Of a stretch of 32,252 nucleotides of DNA, positions 17,137 through 24,235 are shown in pieces (the stretch's first letter is position 1; the number at the start of each line of letters is the position of its first letter). A model generated the notes under the pieces. It made no database searches and was not told the origin of the DNA. It was given only the letters and a program-made list of their open reading frames with translations. Location: positions 1 through 32,252 of the IMG/VR virus record IMGVR_UViG_3300008448_000371. The stretch is one strand, 5' to 3'. The position numbers and the translations under genes were made by a program. The DNA comes from a virus.

Positions 17137-17848
17137 ACACAGCGAAATCAAGCAATATATAAAAGAAACTGCAAAGAAGATAAAACAAGAAGGCAGCACA
17201 ACAGCCAACGCTCCAGGCTTTTTATCTGCAAAAGCTTTTGTAGGTGATGAGGATGCTGAAGGTAGCGAAAAGGGAATGGCCGCTGGTGCACCTTATTTAG
17301 ACAAGGCTCCAGATGAAAATAAGCACTTTGTAAAGCTACATGAAATAAGCTATAAAGCTTTTAAAGAAGATACATCAAAAACAGATATACAAAAAGTCAA
17401 CACAGCAATTTTAGAGATTAATAAGCGTATTCGTGAAATCAACAGAATAATGGATCACTCAATGCGTTTAAAGACAGAGTCTAACATAGCAGATGCAAAG
17501 TTGTGGAAAAAGACAAATGAGGCTTTAGTAAAAATAAGCCAACGTATGTCTGAAGCAGCTAAGAAAACTAAAAAGTTTGCAAACTTGAAAGAGATACAAA
17601 CAAACCAAGTTAAAGAGCGTATGCATAAGTTGCTAGCAACAGCAGGAATAAATATACAGTTAAATGATATTGAGGTTGATAGCCAAGATGGATCACACAC
17701 AATAGATGTATATATTGGCGGTGAACCTTATGGGTTTGACTTAGATAACAACATACTATCGTTCCAAGATTGGGACAAAGAGGTGGAGTTAGGTCTATTC
17801 AACAAAGATCAGGAAATTGTAGCTGGCCTTAAGAATGTATTAAAATAA
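17123..17848 (+). CDS. Head-module protein with probable protease-processed leader (241 aa)
   Basis: The basic N-terminal helix ends KKIKQE and is followed by GSTTANAPGF at residues 24-33. This closely parallels the cleavage region of the gp23-like protein (LIKE, then GSATTAG), so cleavage after Glu23 by the prohead protease is likely. The middle is a long helical region (residues about 80-175) rich in Lys, and the end is a small beta-rich domain (IQLNDIEVDSQDGSHTIDVYIGGEPYGFDLD at about 174-204). Unknown name; probably a prohead core or internal head protein. Overlaps the upstream gene by 14 bases and directly precedes the protease gene. Confidence 0.6.
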   Translation: MQRNKHSEIKQYIKETAKKIKQEGSTTANAPGFLSAKAFVGDEDAEGSEKGMAAGAPYLDKAPDENKHFVKLHEISYKAFKEDTSKTDIQKVNTAILEINKRIREINRIMDHSMRLKTESNIADAKLWKKTNEALVKISQRMSEAAKKTKKFANLKEIQTNQVKERMHKLLATAGINIQLNDIEVDSQDGSHTIDVYIGGEPYGFDLDNNILSFQDWDKEVELGLFNKDQEIVAGLKNVLK

Positions 17849-17850
17849 GA

Positions 17851-17859
17851 TATTTATAA
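17851..17859 (+). promoter_or_regulatory. Late-promoter-like motif TATTTATAA
   Basis: Three bases upstream of the prohead-protease ATG at 17863. Confidence 0.5.
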
Positions 17860-17862
17860 CAA

Positions 17863-18459
17863 ATGAACAAGGGATTACTTATAGATTCAATCGGTGCATT
17901 AACCGTTACTCCAGAGCAGATTAATGAATCCATGAATAAAAATGGAGGTCGATTAATATTAAGCGGAGTAATGCAGCGTGCAAAAGCTACAAATCAAAAC
18001 GGACGTGAGTATCCAAAACACATACTTATGCGTGAAGTTGACAAATATAAGAAAGTGTTTGTAGCTGAAAAGCGTGCATTAGGTGAATTAGACCATCCAG
18101 ATAGTGCAGTAGTAAACTTGTCAAATGTTTGCTTAAATGTATTAGACTTATGGTGGGAAGGTGATGATGTAATAGGTAGAATAGAAATACTGCCAACACC
18201 ATCAGGAAACATTGCTAAAAACTTACTTGGAGCAGGTATTCGTTTAGGAATTAGCTCAAGAGGGATGGGTAGTGTAAAAAACATTGGTGAAGGCAAAGTA
18301 GAGGTTCAAGACGACTTTGAGATAGTTTGCTGGGACTTAGTAAGCAACCCATCAACACAAGGTGCATTTATGAATAACCTGAATGAGTCGGTAGGTGCTA
18401 AGACAAACAAATTTTCAAAAGTAAACTCACTAATCAGTGATATAATATCGGTAATGTAA
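17863..18459 (+). CDS. 21: Prohead core protease (gp21-like)
   Basis: Serine protease of the T4 gp21/herpesvirus assemblin-like fold, which degrades the scaffold and trims head proteins after Leu/Ile-x-Glu during maturation. The 198 residues are near the T4 length of 212. Putative catalytic residues are His78 in GELDHP and Ser131/132 in LGISSRGMGS; Asp158 in CWDLVSNPS lies in another family-conserved motif. The early part (RLILSGVMQRAKATNQNGREYP) matches the family's substrate-pocket region. It sits directly upstream of small core-like genes, the scaffold and capsid genes, its expected targets. Confidence 0.92.
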   Translation: MNKGLLIDSIGALTVTPEQINESMNKNGGRLILSGVMQRAKATNQNGREYPKHILMREVDKYKKVFVAEKRALGELDHPDSAVVNLSNVCLNVLDLWWEGDDVIGRIEILPTPSGNIAKNLLGAGIRLGISSRGMGSVKNIGEGKVEVQDDFEIVCWDLVSNPSTQGAFMNNLNESVGAKTNKFSKVNSLISDIISVM

Positions 18460-18460
18460 T

Positions 18461-18826
18461 ATGGGAATGAAGCTAAAAAATATAGTTGAAAATATCAACA
18501 ATAAATTAACGAAGGAAGAAAAATCTATTTTCTTACAAGAGGTTGCTAAATACAATGAGTATGGTTCAGCAATCTACAGATCTGAAGATTTAAAGAGAGT
18601 TGCAGAAGCAATATCCAACTTAGTAAATACTGCAGAAAGAGTAACTTTAGAAGAGACTCAAGATTGGTTTGATGAGATTACAGTTAAGCGTAATTTAAAA
18701 ACTATTAAAGACAGCACAAATCAATTCAATAAGACTGTTAGTGAGATTAGTAAACTACAACAACGTTTAGAATCTTTATACGAAGAAATCGGACACAATC
18801 TTAGCAGATATTATGAAATTAAGTAA
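18461..18826 (+). CDS. Small helical protein (121 aa)
   Basis: Not recognised. It starts one base after the protease stop; Met3 is an alternative start. The sequence is a string of amphipathic helices (IVENINNKLTKEEKSIFLQEV, LKRVAEAISNLVNTAERVTLEE, and a C-terminal coil with NKTVSEISKLQQRLESLYEEI). It contains no Cys or membrane segment. Placement between protease and scaffold resembles small prohead-core genes of T4, but this is positional evidence only. Overlaps the next gene by 14 bases. Confidence 0.55.
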   Translation: MGMKLKNIVENINNKLTKEEKSIFLQEVAKYNEYGSAIYRSEDLKRVAEAISNLVNTAERVTLEETQDWFDEITVKRNLKTIKDSTNQFNKTVSEISKLQQRLESLYEEIGHNLSRYYEIK

Positions 18827-19145
18827 GAATAATGCAACTTTAATTAAGCTGGTTGATTTAATACCGCTTCGTGAAGCAGAAGAGGCTGGAGCAGAAGAGG
18901 AAAATCCATTTGGAGGTGCCGATGATGCCGAAAAAAAGGATTCTGGTGAAGAAGAAAAAGAACCAGCTAAGAGTGAAGCACCTGCAGGAATAATGGTTAA
19001 GTTTAACCGCTCAGCCGTAAAGCGTTATAATGATCAACCATTCTTAGGAAACCAAGGACAGGTTGCATCAATAGATAAGAACGGTATAGTGGTTAAAATG
19101 CCTAACGAAGTCGAAATCCTAGTCAACTTCAGCGATATAATCTAG
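18813..19145 (+). CDS. Small acidic head protein with LIPLREA leader (110 aa)
   Basis: The N-terminal 21 residues end LIPLRE, followed by AEEAGAEEE; Leu19-Arg-Glu21 before Ala22 is a textbook gp21 cleavage site. The same LIPLREA peptide lies at the start of the gene at 10556. An acidic low-complexity stretch (residues 22-55) leads to a small basic beta domain (VKFNRSAVKRYNDQPFLGNQG to VNFSDII). It could be a prohead core protein like T4 gp67/68 or a packaged protein. The start is inside the upstream gene by 14 bases. A terminator hairpin follows 22 bases after its stop. Confidence 0.6.
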   Translation: MKLSKNNATLIKLVDLIPLREAEEAGAEEENPFGGADDAEKKDSGEEEKEPAKSEAPAGIMVKFNRSAVKRYNDQPFLGNQGQVASIDKNGIVVKMPNEVEILVNFSDII

Positions 19146-19167
19146 CATTATAAAAAATATTTTACAG

Positions 19168-19197
19168 AAACCCACCTTTTTGGTGGGTTTTCTTATT
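19168..19197 (+). terminator. Rho-independent-like terminator before the scaffold gene
   Basis: AAACCCACC (19168-19176) pairs with GGTGGGTTT (19182-19190) around five T residues, followed by TCTTATTT. It separates the protease operon from the scaffold and capsid transcript. Confidence 0.75.
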
Positions 19198-19205
19198 TCC
19201 GGAGA

Positions 19206-19214
19206 TATGTATAA
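19206..19214 (+). promoter_or_regulatory. Variant late-promoter motif TATGTATAA
   Basis: One mismatch to the TATTTATAA box. It lies just after the terminator and 86 bases upstream of the scaffold ATG at 19301, so it could start a transcript with the longest leader in this window. The leader contains the stem CGCCAT/ATGGCG (19222-19227 with 19236-19241). Confidence 0.4.
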
Positions 19215-19221
19215 GTAAATA

Positions 19222-19241
19222 CGCCATTCTCCTATATGGCG
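19222..19241 (+). other. Stem-loop in the scaffold-capsid leader
   Basis: A perfect six-base-pair stem with an eight-base loop, followed by a weaker CAACT/AGTTG pair (19263-19267 with 19273-19277). Neither is followed by a T run, so neither is a terminator. They may stabilise the mRNA for abundant scaffold and capsid proteins; this is inferred. Confidence 0.35.
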
Positions 19242-19300
19242 GTCAATTATTGTATCCAATTGCAACTCAAATAGTTGTACAATCAAAAAAAATTAATCAA

Positions 19301-20299
19301 ATGAACAAATTGTTAAAAGACGCAATCGCAGATGCAAAAGCTGTGCGTGAAACAGCACTTGCAAACGCAAAACTTGCTCTAGAAGAAGCGTTCGCACCAA
19401 AACTACAATCAATGTTATCTCACAAAATTAAAGAAGAGATGATGGATGATGAAGAAGAAACTAAAGTTGAAGGTGAGGAAATGTCGGATGATGAGCAAAT
19501 GGAAACTCGCATGAAAGAGTTAGCTGGTCTAGCTGAAGAAGAAGACGAGGAAATGGGTTCTGAAGAAGACTTCGAATCCGAAGAAGAAATGGGTTCTGAA
19601 GAAGAAGAAATGGGCTCAGAGGATGAAATGGGTTCTGAAGAAGAAATGGGTTCTGAAGAGGACTTTGAATCTGAAGAAGACTACTCTGACGAAGATGAGG
19701 ACTTAGAAGAAATCTTACGTGAGTTAGATGCTGAAGAGTCTGAAGAATCAGAAGAAACTATGATGGAAGCTGAAGAGGAAGAAGAGGAAAAAGAAGCCGT
19801 AGACGAAGGTGAAGGATCAGAAGAAGATGAAGAAGTTAACTTAGACGAGTTAATCCAAGCTTTACGTGAAGAAGAGGGTGACGAAGAAAAAGAAGAGGAA
19901 GAGCCTGTTGAAGAAGCTAAGAAGATGAAGAAAATGAAAGAAGACTTAGAAGAAGCTTACAGTGTTGTAAAATTCTTACGTAGCAAACTTTCAGAAGTAA
20001 ATTTATTAAACGCAAAACTTCTTTATGTAAATAAGTTATTCCGTAAGAATGGATTAACTGAAGCACAAAAAGTAAAAATCGTTGAAACCTTTGACCGTGC
20101 AAAATCAGTTCGCGAAGCTAAGTTAGTTTACGCAACCTTATCAGAGTCAATGGTGTCAAAACCAGTAGCTCCAAAAGTATCAACCAAAAAAGCAGTAACT
20201 GAAGGTTTTGCTTCTAAAGCCAGCAAGAAGACAAACATTATTACTGAAGGTGATAAGCAAGTTAACAGATTTAAAGAATTAGCTGGTATTATTAAATAA
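19301..20299 (+). CDS. 22: Prohead scaffold core protein (gp22-like)
   Basis: The main scaffold, assembled inside the prohead and then digested by gp21. The ATG at 19301 (MNKLLKDAIADAKAVRETAL) is preferred to a TTG at 19250 because the added 17 residues look like leader and the ATG sits after an A-rich tract. The product is 332 residues (T4 gp22 is 269). Residues about 75-210 are extremely acidic, with tandem EMGSEEE repeats. A helical C-terminal third includes KMKEDLEEAYSVVKFLRSKL. Likely gp21 sites include LEE|A at 29 and IITE|G at 316. The C-terminal RFKELAGI echoes RMKELAGL before the acidic repeat. Directly followed by the capsid gene. Confidence 0.88.
   Translation: MNKLLKDAIADAKAVRETALANAKLALEEAFAPKLQSMLSHKIKEEMMDDEEETKVEGEEMSDDEQMETRMKELAGLAEEEDEEMGSEEDFESEEEMGSEEEEMGSEDEMGSEEEMGSEEDFESEEDYSDEDEDLEEILRELDAEESEESEETMMEAEEEEEEKEAVDEGEGSEEDEEVNLDELIQALREEEGDEEKEEEEPVEEAKKMKKMKEDLEEAYSVVKFLRSKLSEVNLLNAKLLYVNKLFRKNGLTEAQKVKIVETFDRAKSVREAKLVYATLSESMVSKPVAPKVSTKKAVTEGFASKASKKTNIITEGDKQVNRFKELAGIIK
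19550..19680 (+). repeat. Tandem acidic coding repeat in the scaffold gene
   Basis: Five copies of a GAAATGGGTTCTGAAGA-like unit encode E-M-G-S-E. Two flanking copies extend to MGSEEDFESEE, which suggests duplication of a block followed by expansion. All copies stay in frame. Confidence 0.75.
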
Positions 20300-20313
20300 A
20301 AAACCAAAAAACA

Positions 20314-21915
20314 ATGAATAATTTATTCGAAAACATCAAAACCGAAAACAGATCTGCCGAGAACAGAGCTTTAGTTAGCAAATGGGGTAAGTCAGGTTTG
20401 TTAGAAGGCTTAAAGAACGAGCACAAAGGTACAGTTGCTGTTCTATTAGAAAACCAAGCAAAGCAATTAATTAAAGAAGGTTCTGCTACAACTGCTGGTA
20501 CCGCTGGTGCTGGATTTGAGCAATGGACTGGTGTTGCTTTACCATTAATCCGTCGTATCTTCGCTGAGATCGCGGCTAAAGAATTCGTTAGCGTTCAACC
20601 AATGAACTTACCATCAGGTCTAGTATTCTACTTAGATTTCAAATATGGTACTAACAAGAGGCCTTTTGGATTCGATCCAACTGGTAAAAACCAAACAGGT
20701 ACTTTACAAGGTATCACTTCACAATCTGGTGCTCCTACAGACGGTTTATATGGCGCAGGTCGTTTTGGATATACATTCAACACTAACACCTCAGCTTCAA
20801 TAACTTTTTCAACAGGTTCAATCAGCGTTGCTGACGTAAACTACGATGGTGCTTACACAAGCTCATTATCAAACTACAGATTAGTAACTGCTACTTTCCC
20901 TGCTGATTCAGACATTGATGCTGTAAGAGCTATCACTGTTGTTTCAGGTTCAACTCCAATCGCTATTGAGTCTGCTTTCACTAAGAAAGTTGGATCAAAC
21001 GTACAATTCATCGTACTTGCATCTCAATTAGGTGGTTTAACTACTGCTGGTGCATTCACTGGTGAAATCAAATACGTACACCAACCTACTAACGATGACC
21101 GTGGTGATTTCGAAGCTAAGCCAGTATCAGCAACTAACCGTAACGTTGACACAGACTTAAACATCCCTGAGATTGAATTACAAATGCGTTCAATTCCAGT
21201 AACTGCTAAGACTCGTAAGTTAAAAGCAAGCTGGACACCAGAATTCGCTCAAGACTTAAACGCTTACCACTCAGTAGACGCTGAAGCTGAATTAACAGCA
21301 ATGTTATCTGAATACGTATCAATGGAGATCGACTTAGAAATCTTAGATATGTTAATTTCAGCTGCTTCAACAACTGAATACTGGTCAGCTAAAGTTGGTC
21401 AAGAGTGGAATACAGGTACAAACGCATTCACTACTTCACAATTCACTGGTCAAGCTTATATCCAAGGTACTTGGTTTGCAACTTTAGGTACTAAATTGCA
21501 AAAAGTAAGCAACGAAATCCACAGAAAAACTTTACGTGGTGGTGCTAACTTCTTAGTAACTTCTCCAACTGTATCAACTATCCTTGAATCAATCCCTGGA
21601 TACGCTGCTGATACTGATGGTGAAAAAATGAAGTATGCAATGGGTGTACAAAAAGTAGGTGCTTTAACAAGCCGCTACCAAGTATACAAGAACCCATACA
21701 TGACTGAAAACACAGTATTAATGGGCTTCCGTGGTTCTCAATTCCTTGAGACAGGTGCTGTATACGCTCCATACATTCCATTAATGTTAACTCCACTTGT
21801 ATATGATCCGAACAACTTTACACCTAGACGTGGTGTTATGACCCGCTACGCAAAAGTTGTTACCCGCCCCGAATTTTACGGAAAAGTATACGTAGCTGAT
21901 TTAGGCATAGTATAA
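20314..21915 (+). CDS. 23: Major capsid protein (gp23-like)
   Basis: HK97-fold major head subunit, 533 residues (T4 gp23 has 521). Typical T4-family landmarks are an N-terminal propeptide ending QLIKE at residue 55, followed by GSATTAG, the expected gp21 cut; VQPMNLPSGLVFYLDFKYG at about 94-112; and TRKLKASWTPEFAQDLNAYH in the middle. The C-terminal TRYAKVVTRPEFYGKVYV is also typical. Pro-rich codons and regular usage suggest high expression. It starts 14 bases after the scaffold stop on the same transcript and ends at a strong terminator 24 bases downstream. Confidence 0.96.
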   Translation: MNNLFENIKTENRSAENRALVSKWGKSGLLEGLKNEHKGTVAVLLENQAKQLIKEGSATTAGTAGAGFEQWTGVALPLIRRIFAEIAAKEFVSVQPMNLPSGLVFYLDFKYGTNKRPFGFDPTGKNQTGTLQGITSQSGAPTDGLYGAGRFGYTFNTNTSASITFSTGSISVADVNYDGAYTSSLSNYRLVTATFPADSDIDAVRAITVVSGSTPIAIESAFTKKVGSNVQFIVLASQLGGLTTAGAFTGEIKYVHQPTNDDRGDFEAKPVSATNRNVDTDLNIPEIELQMRSIPVTAKTRKLKASWTPEFAQDLNAYHSVDAEAELTAMLSEYVSMEIDLEILDMLISAASTTEYWSAKVGQEWNTGTNAFTTSQFTGQAYIQGTWFATLGTKLQKVSNEIHRKTLRGGANFLVTSPTVSTILESIPGYAADTDGEKMKYAMGVQKVGALTSRYQVYKNPYMTENTVLMGFRGSQFLETGAVYAPYIPLMLTPLVYDPNNFTPRRGVMTRYAKVVTRPEFYGKVYVADLGIV

Positions 21916-21939
21916 TCTAAACTAAACAAATAAATAAAG

Positions 21940-21967
21940 AGCTCTAGCACTGCTAGAGCTTTTTTTG
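21940..21967 (+). terminator. Strong terminator after the capsid gene
   Basis: AGCTCTAGC (21940-21948) pairs perfectly with GCTAGAGCT (21952-21960) around the loop ACT, followed by a run of Ts. It closes the scaffold-capsid operon. Confidence 0.88.
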
Positions 21968-21994
21968 TTTATATAGTTTGATAGTTCTACGGTA

Positions 21995-22003
21995 TATTTA
22001 TAT
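21995..22003 (+). promoter_or_regulatory. Late-promoter-like motif TATTTATAT
   Basis: Nine bases before the ATG at 22013, giving the homing endonuclease its own transcription start after the capsid terminator. Confidence 0.5.
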
Positions 22004-22012
22004 TAAAGTTCT

Positions 22013-22573
22013 ATGGAAAAGCATTATATATACAAACTAACAAGTCCAAGTGGAAAAGCGTACATTGGACGAACAACAAACTTTAATAGCAGGTTAACAA
22101 GACATTTACACAAAGCAAGAAGTGGCTACCAACATCCACTATATGATTCAATTCGAAAACATGGTTGGGACAACTTTATAAAAGAGGTTGTAGCTGAGGT
22201 GGTGGGAGATGACATAGCGTACGAAACAGAGCTGCTATTCATCAAACTATTTGACACTGTAAACAATGGACTTAACCTACAGTATAATACAAAGGATGGA
22301 GGAGATGTTTGGGCAAATAGAAAAGACACCTCAGAATACATGGCTTTTGTAGAAAAGATGAAGTCTATAAACAACCAATCTAAGATGCATGGTAAAAAGC
22401 ACTCCGACCAAGCAAAAGCAAAGCAAAAAGCAGCAGCTGTTGGTAGATATAGCTTAGACTGGTTTATACAAAGACATGGGTTAGAAGAGGGTACTAAAAA
22501 ATACGAAGAACGAAGATTGTTTTTAAAAAATCGCAATTTAAAGAAGGATGGGAGTGGGTGGTTTGTGTCATAG
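22013..22573 (+). CDS. GIY-YIG homing endonuclease (Seg-like)
   Basis: Free-standing DNA endonuclease of the GIY-YIG family, 186 residues. The catalytic motif appears as YIY at residues 5-7 and AYIGRT at 16-21, with Arg27 in FNSRLTRH and a downstream YETELLFIK carrying the likely metal-binding Glu. The C-terminal half contains KMHGKKHSDQAKAKQKAAA, a NUMOD-type DNA-binding segment common in T4 Seg enzymes, and a basic end. Neighbours are not interrupted: it sits between the capsid terminator and phoH. It probably promotes its own spread by cutting a related genome lacking it. The cleavage site cannot be read from this window. Confidence 0.88.
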   Translation: MEKHYIYKLTSPSGKAYIGRTTNFNSRLTRHLHKARSGYQHPLYDSIRKHGWDNFIKEVVAEVVGDDIAYETELLFIKLFDTVNNGLNLQYNTKDGGDVWANRKDTSEYMAFVEKMKSINNQSKMHGKKHSDQAKAKQKAAAVGRYSLDWFIQRHGLEEGTKKYEERRLFLKNRNLKKDGSGWFVS

Positions 22574-22594
22574 AGTTTTCAGACTTACACAAAC

Positions 22595-22603
22595 TATTTA
22601 TAA
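22595..22603 (+). promoter_or_regulatory. Late-promoter-like motif TATTTATAA deciding the phoH start
   Basis: Lies 14 bases before the ATG at 22618, the same spacing as for the portal gene. An upstream in-frame start at 22558 overlaps the endonuclease end and would place the motif inside the gene. Confidence 0.6.
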
Positions 22604-22617
22604 GAAATAGTTTACGT

Positions 22618-23307
22618 ATGGATAACCCACAACCGAAGATTTCGAATCTCGAAAAAAGAAAACCAAAAAACCCAATTAGGTTTAAAATTGAACTTAATGA
22701 CGAACAAAAGTTAGCAAAGGCTTCTATCTATGAAAACCCAGTAGTTTTATTAAAGGGAGCAGCCGGTAGTGGTAAAACATTAGTTGCATGTCAAACTGCC
22801 TTAGACATGCTGTTTAAACGTGAAATAGAGCGTATTGTAATCACAAGACCAACTGTAGCGAGAGAAGAGCTTGGATTCCTTCCAGGCGATTTAAAAGAGA
22901 AGATGGATCCATGGTTAGCACCCATTTATGCAAACCTTTATATGCTGTATAATAAGGAGGCTATTGACAAACTAGTTCAAGACAATACTATTGAAATTGC
23001 TCCATTTGCTTTTATGAGAGGTAGAACTTTTGCAAATAGCATGGTGATTGTAGATGAGTGCCAAAACATAACTCATGGTCAAACAGAGATGGTTTTGGGA
23101 AGATTAGGAAAGAATGGTAAGATGGTTTTTTGTGGTGATCTAACTCAAACGGATTTAAAAAACAAAAAAGATTCAGGAATAGCCTTTTTTACTAGAATTG
23201 AAGAAAAAGTGAAGGGTGTTAAAATACACACATTAAAAACTAACCATAGACACGAAATTGTTGAGTCAATTTTAGAGGTTTATAGCGAGTATAGAGATAT
23301 TAGCTGA
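22618..23307 (+). CDS. phoH: PhoH-like ATPase
   Basis: P-loop ATPase of the PhoH family, 229 residues, found in many marine phages. Walker A GAAGSGKT is at 47-54 and Walker B VIVDE at 143-147, followed by QNIT. The family signatures VITRPTV at 74-80 and GDLTQTDL at 173-180 are present, as is a C-terminal NHRHEIVESIL arginine region. The ATG at 22618 is chosen over 22558 because it follows the TATTTATAA box and avoids overlap with the endonuclease gene. The function in phages is not settled; links to RNA metabolism or phosphate stress have been proposed. Unrelated in function to its structural neighbours. Confidence 0.93.
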   Translation: MDNPQPKISNLEKRKPKNPIRFKIELNDEQKLAKASIYENPVVLLKGAAGSGKTLVACQTALDMLFKREIERIVITRPTVAREELGFLPGDLKEKMDPWLAPIYANLYMLYNKEAIDKLVQDNTIEIAPFAFMRGRTFANSMVIVDECQNITHGQTEMVLGRLGKNGKMVFCGDLTQTDLKNKKDSGIAFFTRIEEKVKGVKIHTLKTNHRHEIVESILEVYSEYRDIS

Positions 23308-23316
23308 TATTTATAT
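23308..23316 (+). promoter_or_regulatory. Late-promoter-like motif TATTTATAT
   Basis: Begins immediately after the phoH TGA and lies 25 bases before the ATG at 23342, with an A-rich leader. Confidence 0.55.
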
Positions 23317-23341
23317 ACGCACACAATAACAGAGTAAAAAT

Positions 23342-23596
23342 ATGAAGATGCCAATCTCTTTTGACCAGTTCTCAAAAGATCCCGTTAAAGGGTTGCTATT
23401 TATTGTATTAATAGCTATCGGTTACTTATATGTTGATGGTAAGATGAATTACCAACAACAAATATCTAAACACGAAGCAAAAATAGTAGTGTTGGAAAAC
23501 AAAGTAGAATTATTAACTACAGCCTTAAAACGTAGTGACAGCGCTTTAGCTGTGACTGTAACCAAACTAGAAATTTTAACACAGATTAAAAAGTAA
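23342..23596 (+). CDS. Small membrane-anchored coiled-coil protein (84 aa)
   Basis: One membrane helix at residues about 16-31 (KGLLFIVLIAIGYLYV), then a coiled coil to the end (KHEAKIVVLENKVELLTTALKRSD). The topology matches the spanin-like protein at 12140 but is shorter. Its TAA overlaps the next ATG. Possible i-spanin or phage membrane-complex component; the sequence gives no specific function. Confidence 0.5.
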   Translation: MKMPISFDQFSKDPVKGLLFIVLIAIGYLYVDGKMNYQQQISKHEAKIVVLENKVELLTTALKRSDSALAVTVTKLEILTQIKK

Positions 23597-23928
23597 TGAA
23601 GACAGTACTAGCATCTATTCTACTAGCATTATTAGTAGTAGCAACATCCACACCAGCTAAGGATGAAAAAGAAAGCGTTAATGTGGATGAGATTCTATCA
23701 AAAAGTCAAACCAACCTCAGCAAAGCAACTACAGTAACCAAGTTAGCTGATCAACAGCAGAAAGAAAAAATGGTTGAAATACTTGAAACTGTAGAAAAAT
23801 TACAAGCTGAAAAGTGTAAACTACAATTAGAATTAAAACAAGCAAAAAATGAGCAACAAGCTGCTGAGCATATTGATAATATGCCTATTGATACTGGGGA
23901 GCAGTTTCAGCTATTCCCAGAGAATTAG
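23596..23928 (+). CDS. Putative secreted coiled-coil protein (110 aa)
   Basis: An N-terminal hydrophobic signal (MKTVLASILLALLVVATSTPA) with likely cleavage near residue 21, then a charged, helix-forming region (SKATTVTKLADQQQKEKMVEILETVEKLQAEK) predicted as periplasmic coiled coil, and a short polar tail. Cys occurs once in the coil (EKCKLQ). No lipobox. The 3' 80 bases overlap the next gene in the +1 frame. With the gene upstream and the one downstream it forms a three-gene membrane/secreted set, perhaps for lysis. Confidence 0.5.
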   Translation: MKTVLASILLALLVVATSTPAKDEKESVNVDEILSKSQTNLSKATTVTKLADQQQKEKMVEILETVEKLQAEKCKLQLELKQAKNEQQAAEHIDNMPIDTGEQFQLFPEN

Positions 23929-24190
23929 GGTTATAGGTGGTGATACAGTTATTACATTTACAAAAGATCAAGCAAAGGCTGTAAACGACACTTTTACTTC
24001 ACAAAGACAAGCTATCTACAAATTAAAAATTCAAGATAGTTTGAATCAAGTAAGTAGAAAGCATTGTCAAGACAGTTTGCAAAATATACGAAACAAGCCT
24101 ACTCAAAAAAGTGCATTGGGTTGGGACGGATGGTTGTTTCTCACAACACAAGGGATAGTGTTTATTTTAATCGTAACCTACGGAACATAG
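23849..24190 (+). CDS. Secreted protein with C-terminal membrane helix, nested start (113 aa)
   Basis: Begins inside the upstream gene in the +1 frame (80-base overlap). A signal peptide at residues 1-24 ends SYSQ, followed by a short polar domain with DTVITFTKDQAKAV and one Cys, and a membrane helix at about 95-112 (LFLTTQGIVFILIVTY). The same layout (signal, periplasmic region, C-terminal anchor, nested +1 start) is seen at 12414, though the sequences are not clearly alike. It may be a spanin-type lysis protein or an anchored surface protein. No lipobox is present. Confidence 0.5.
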   Translation: MSNKLLSILIICLLILGSSFSYSQRIRVIGGDTVITFTKDQAKAVNDTFTSQRQAIYKLKIQDSLNQVSRKHCQDSLQNIRNKPTQKSALGWDGWLFLTTQGIVFILIVTYGT

Positions 24191-24213
24191 GTGAGATAGA
24201 TCAATTAGCTGCA

Positions 24214-24222
24214 TATTTATAA
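24214..24222 (+). promoter_or_regulatory. Late-promoter-like motif TATTTATAA
   Basis: Lies 13 bases before the neck gene ATG at 24236. Its flank TATTTATAAGAAAACTA matches the copy at 11623 over 17 bases. Confidence 0.6.
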
Positions 24223-24235
24223 GAAAACTAATACA

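Noticed and set aside
19250-19300. TTG start for the scaffold gene
   Set aside because: The added peptide looks like translated leader with stem-loop sequence; the ATG at 19301 starts a typical amphipathic helix.
22558-22617. Earlier in-frame start for phoH
   Set aside because: Overlaps the endonuclease end, adds residues not seen in the PhoH family, and would put the promoter-like box inside the gene.
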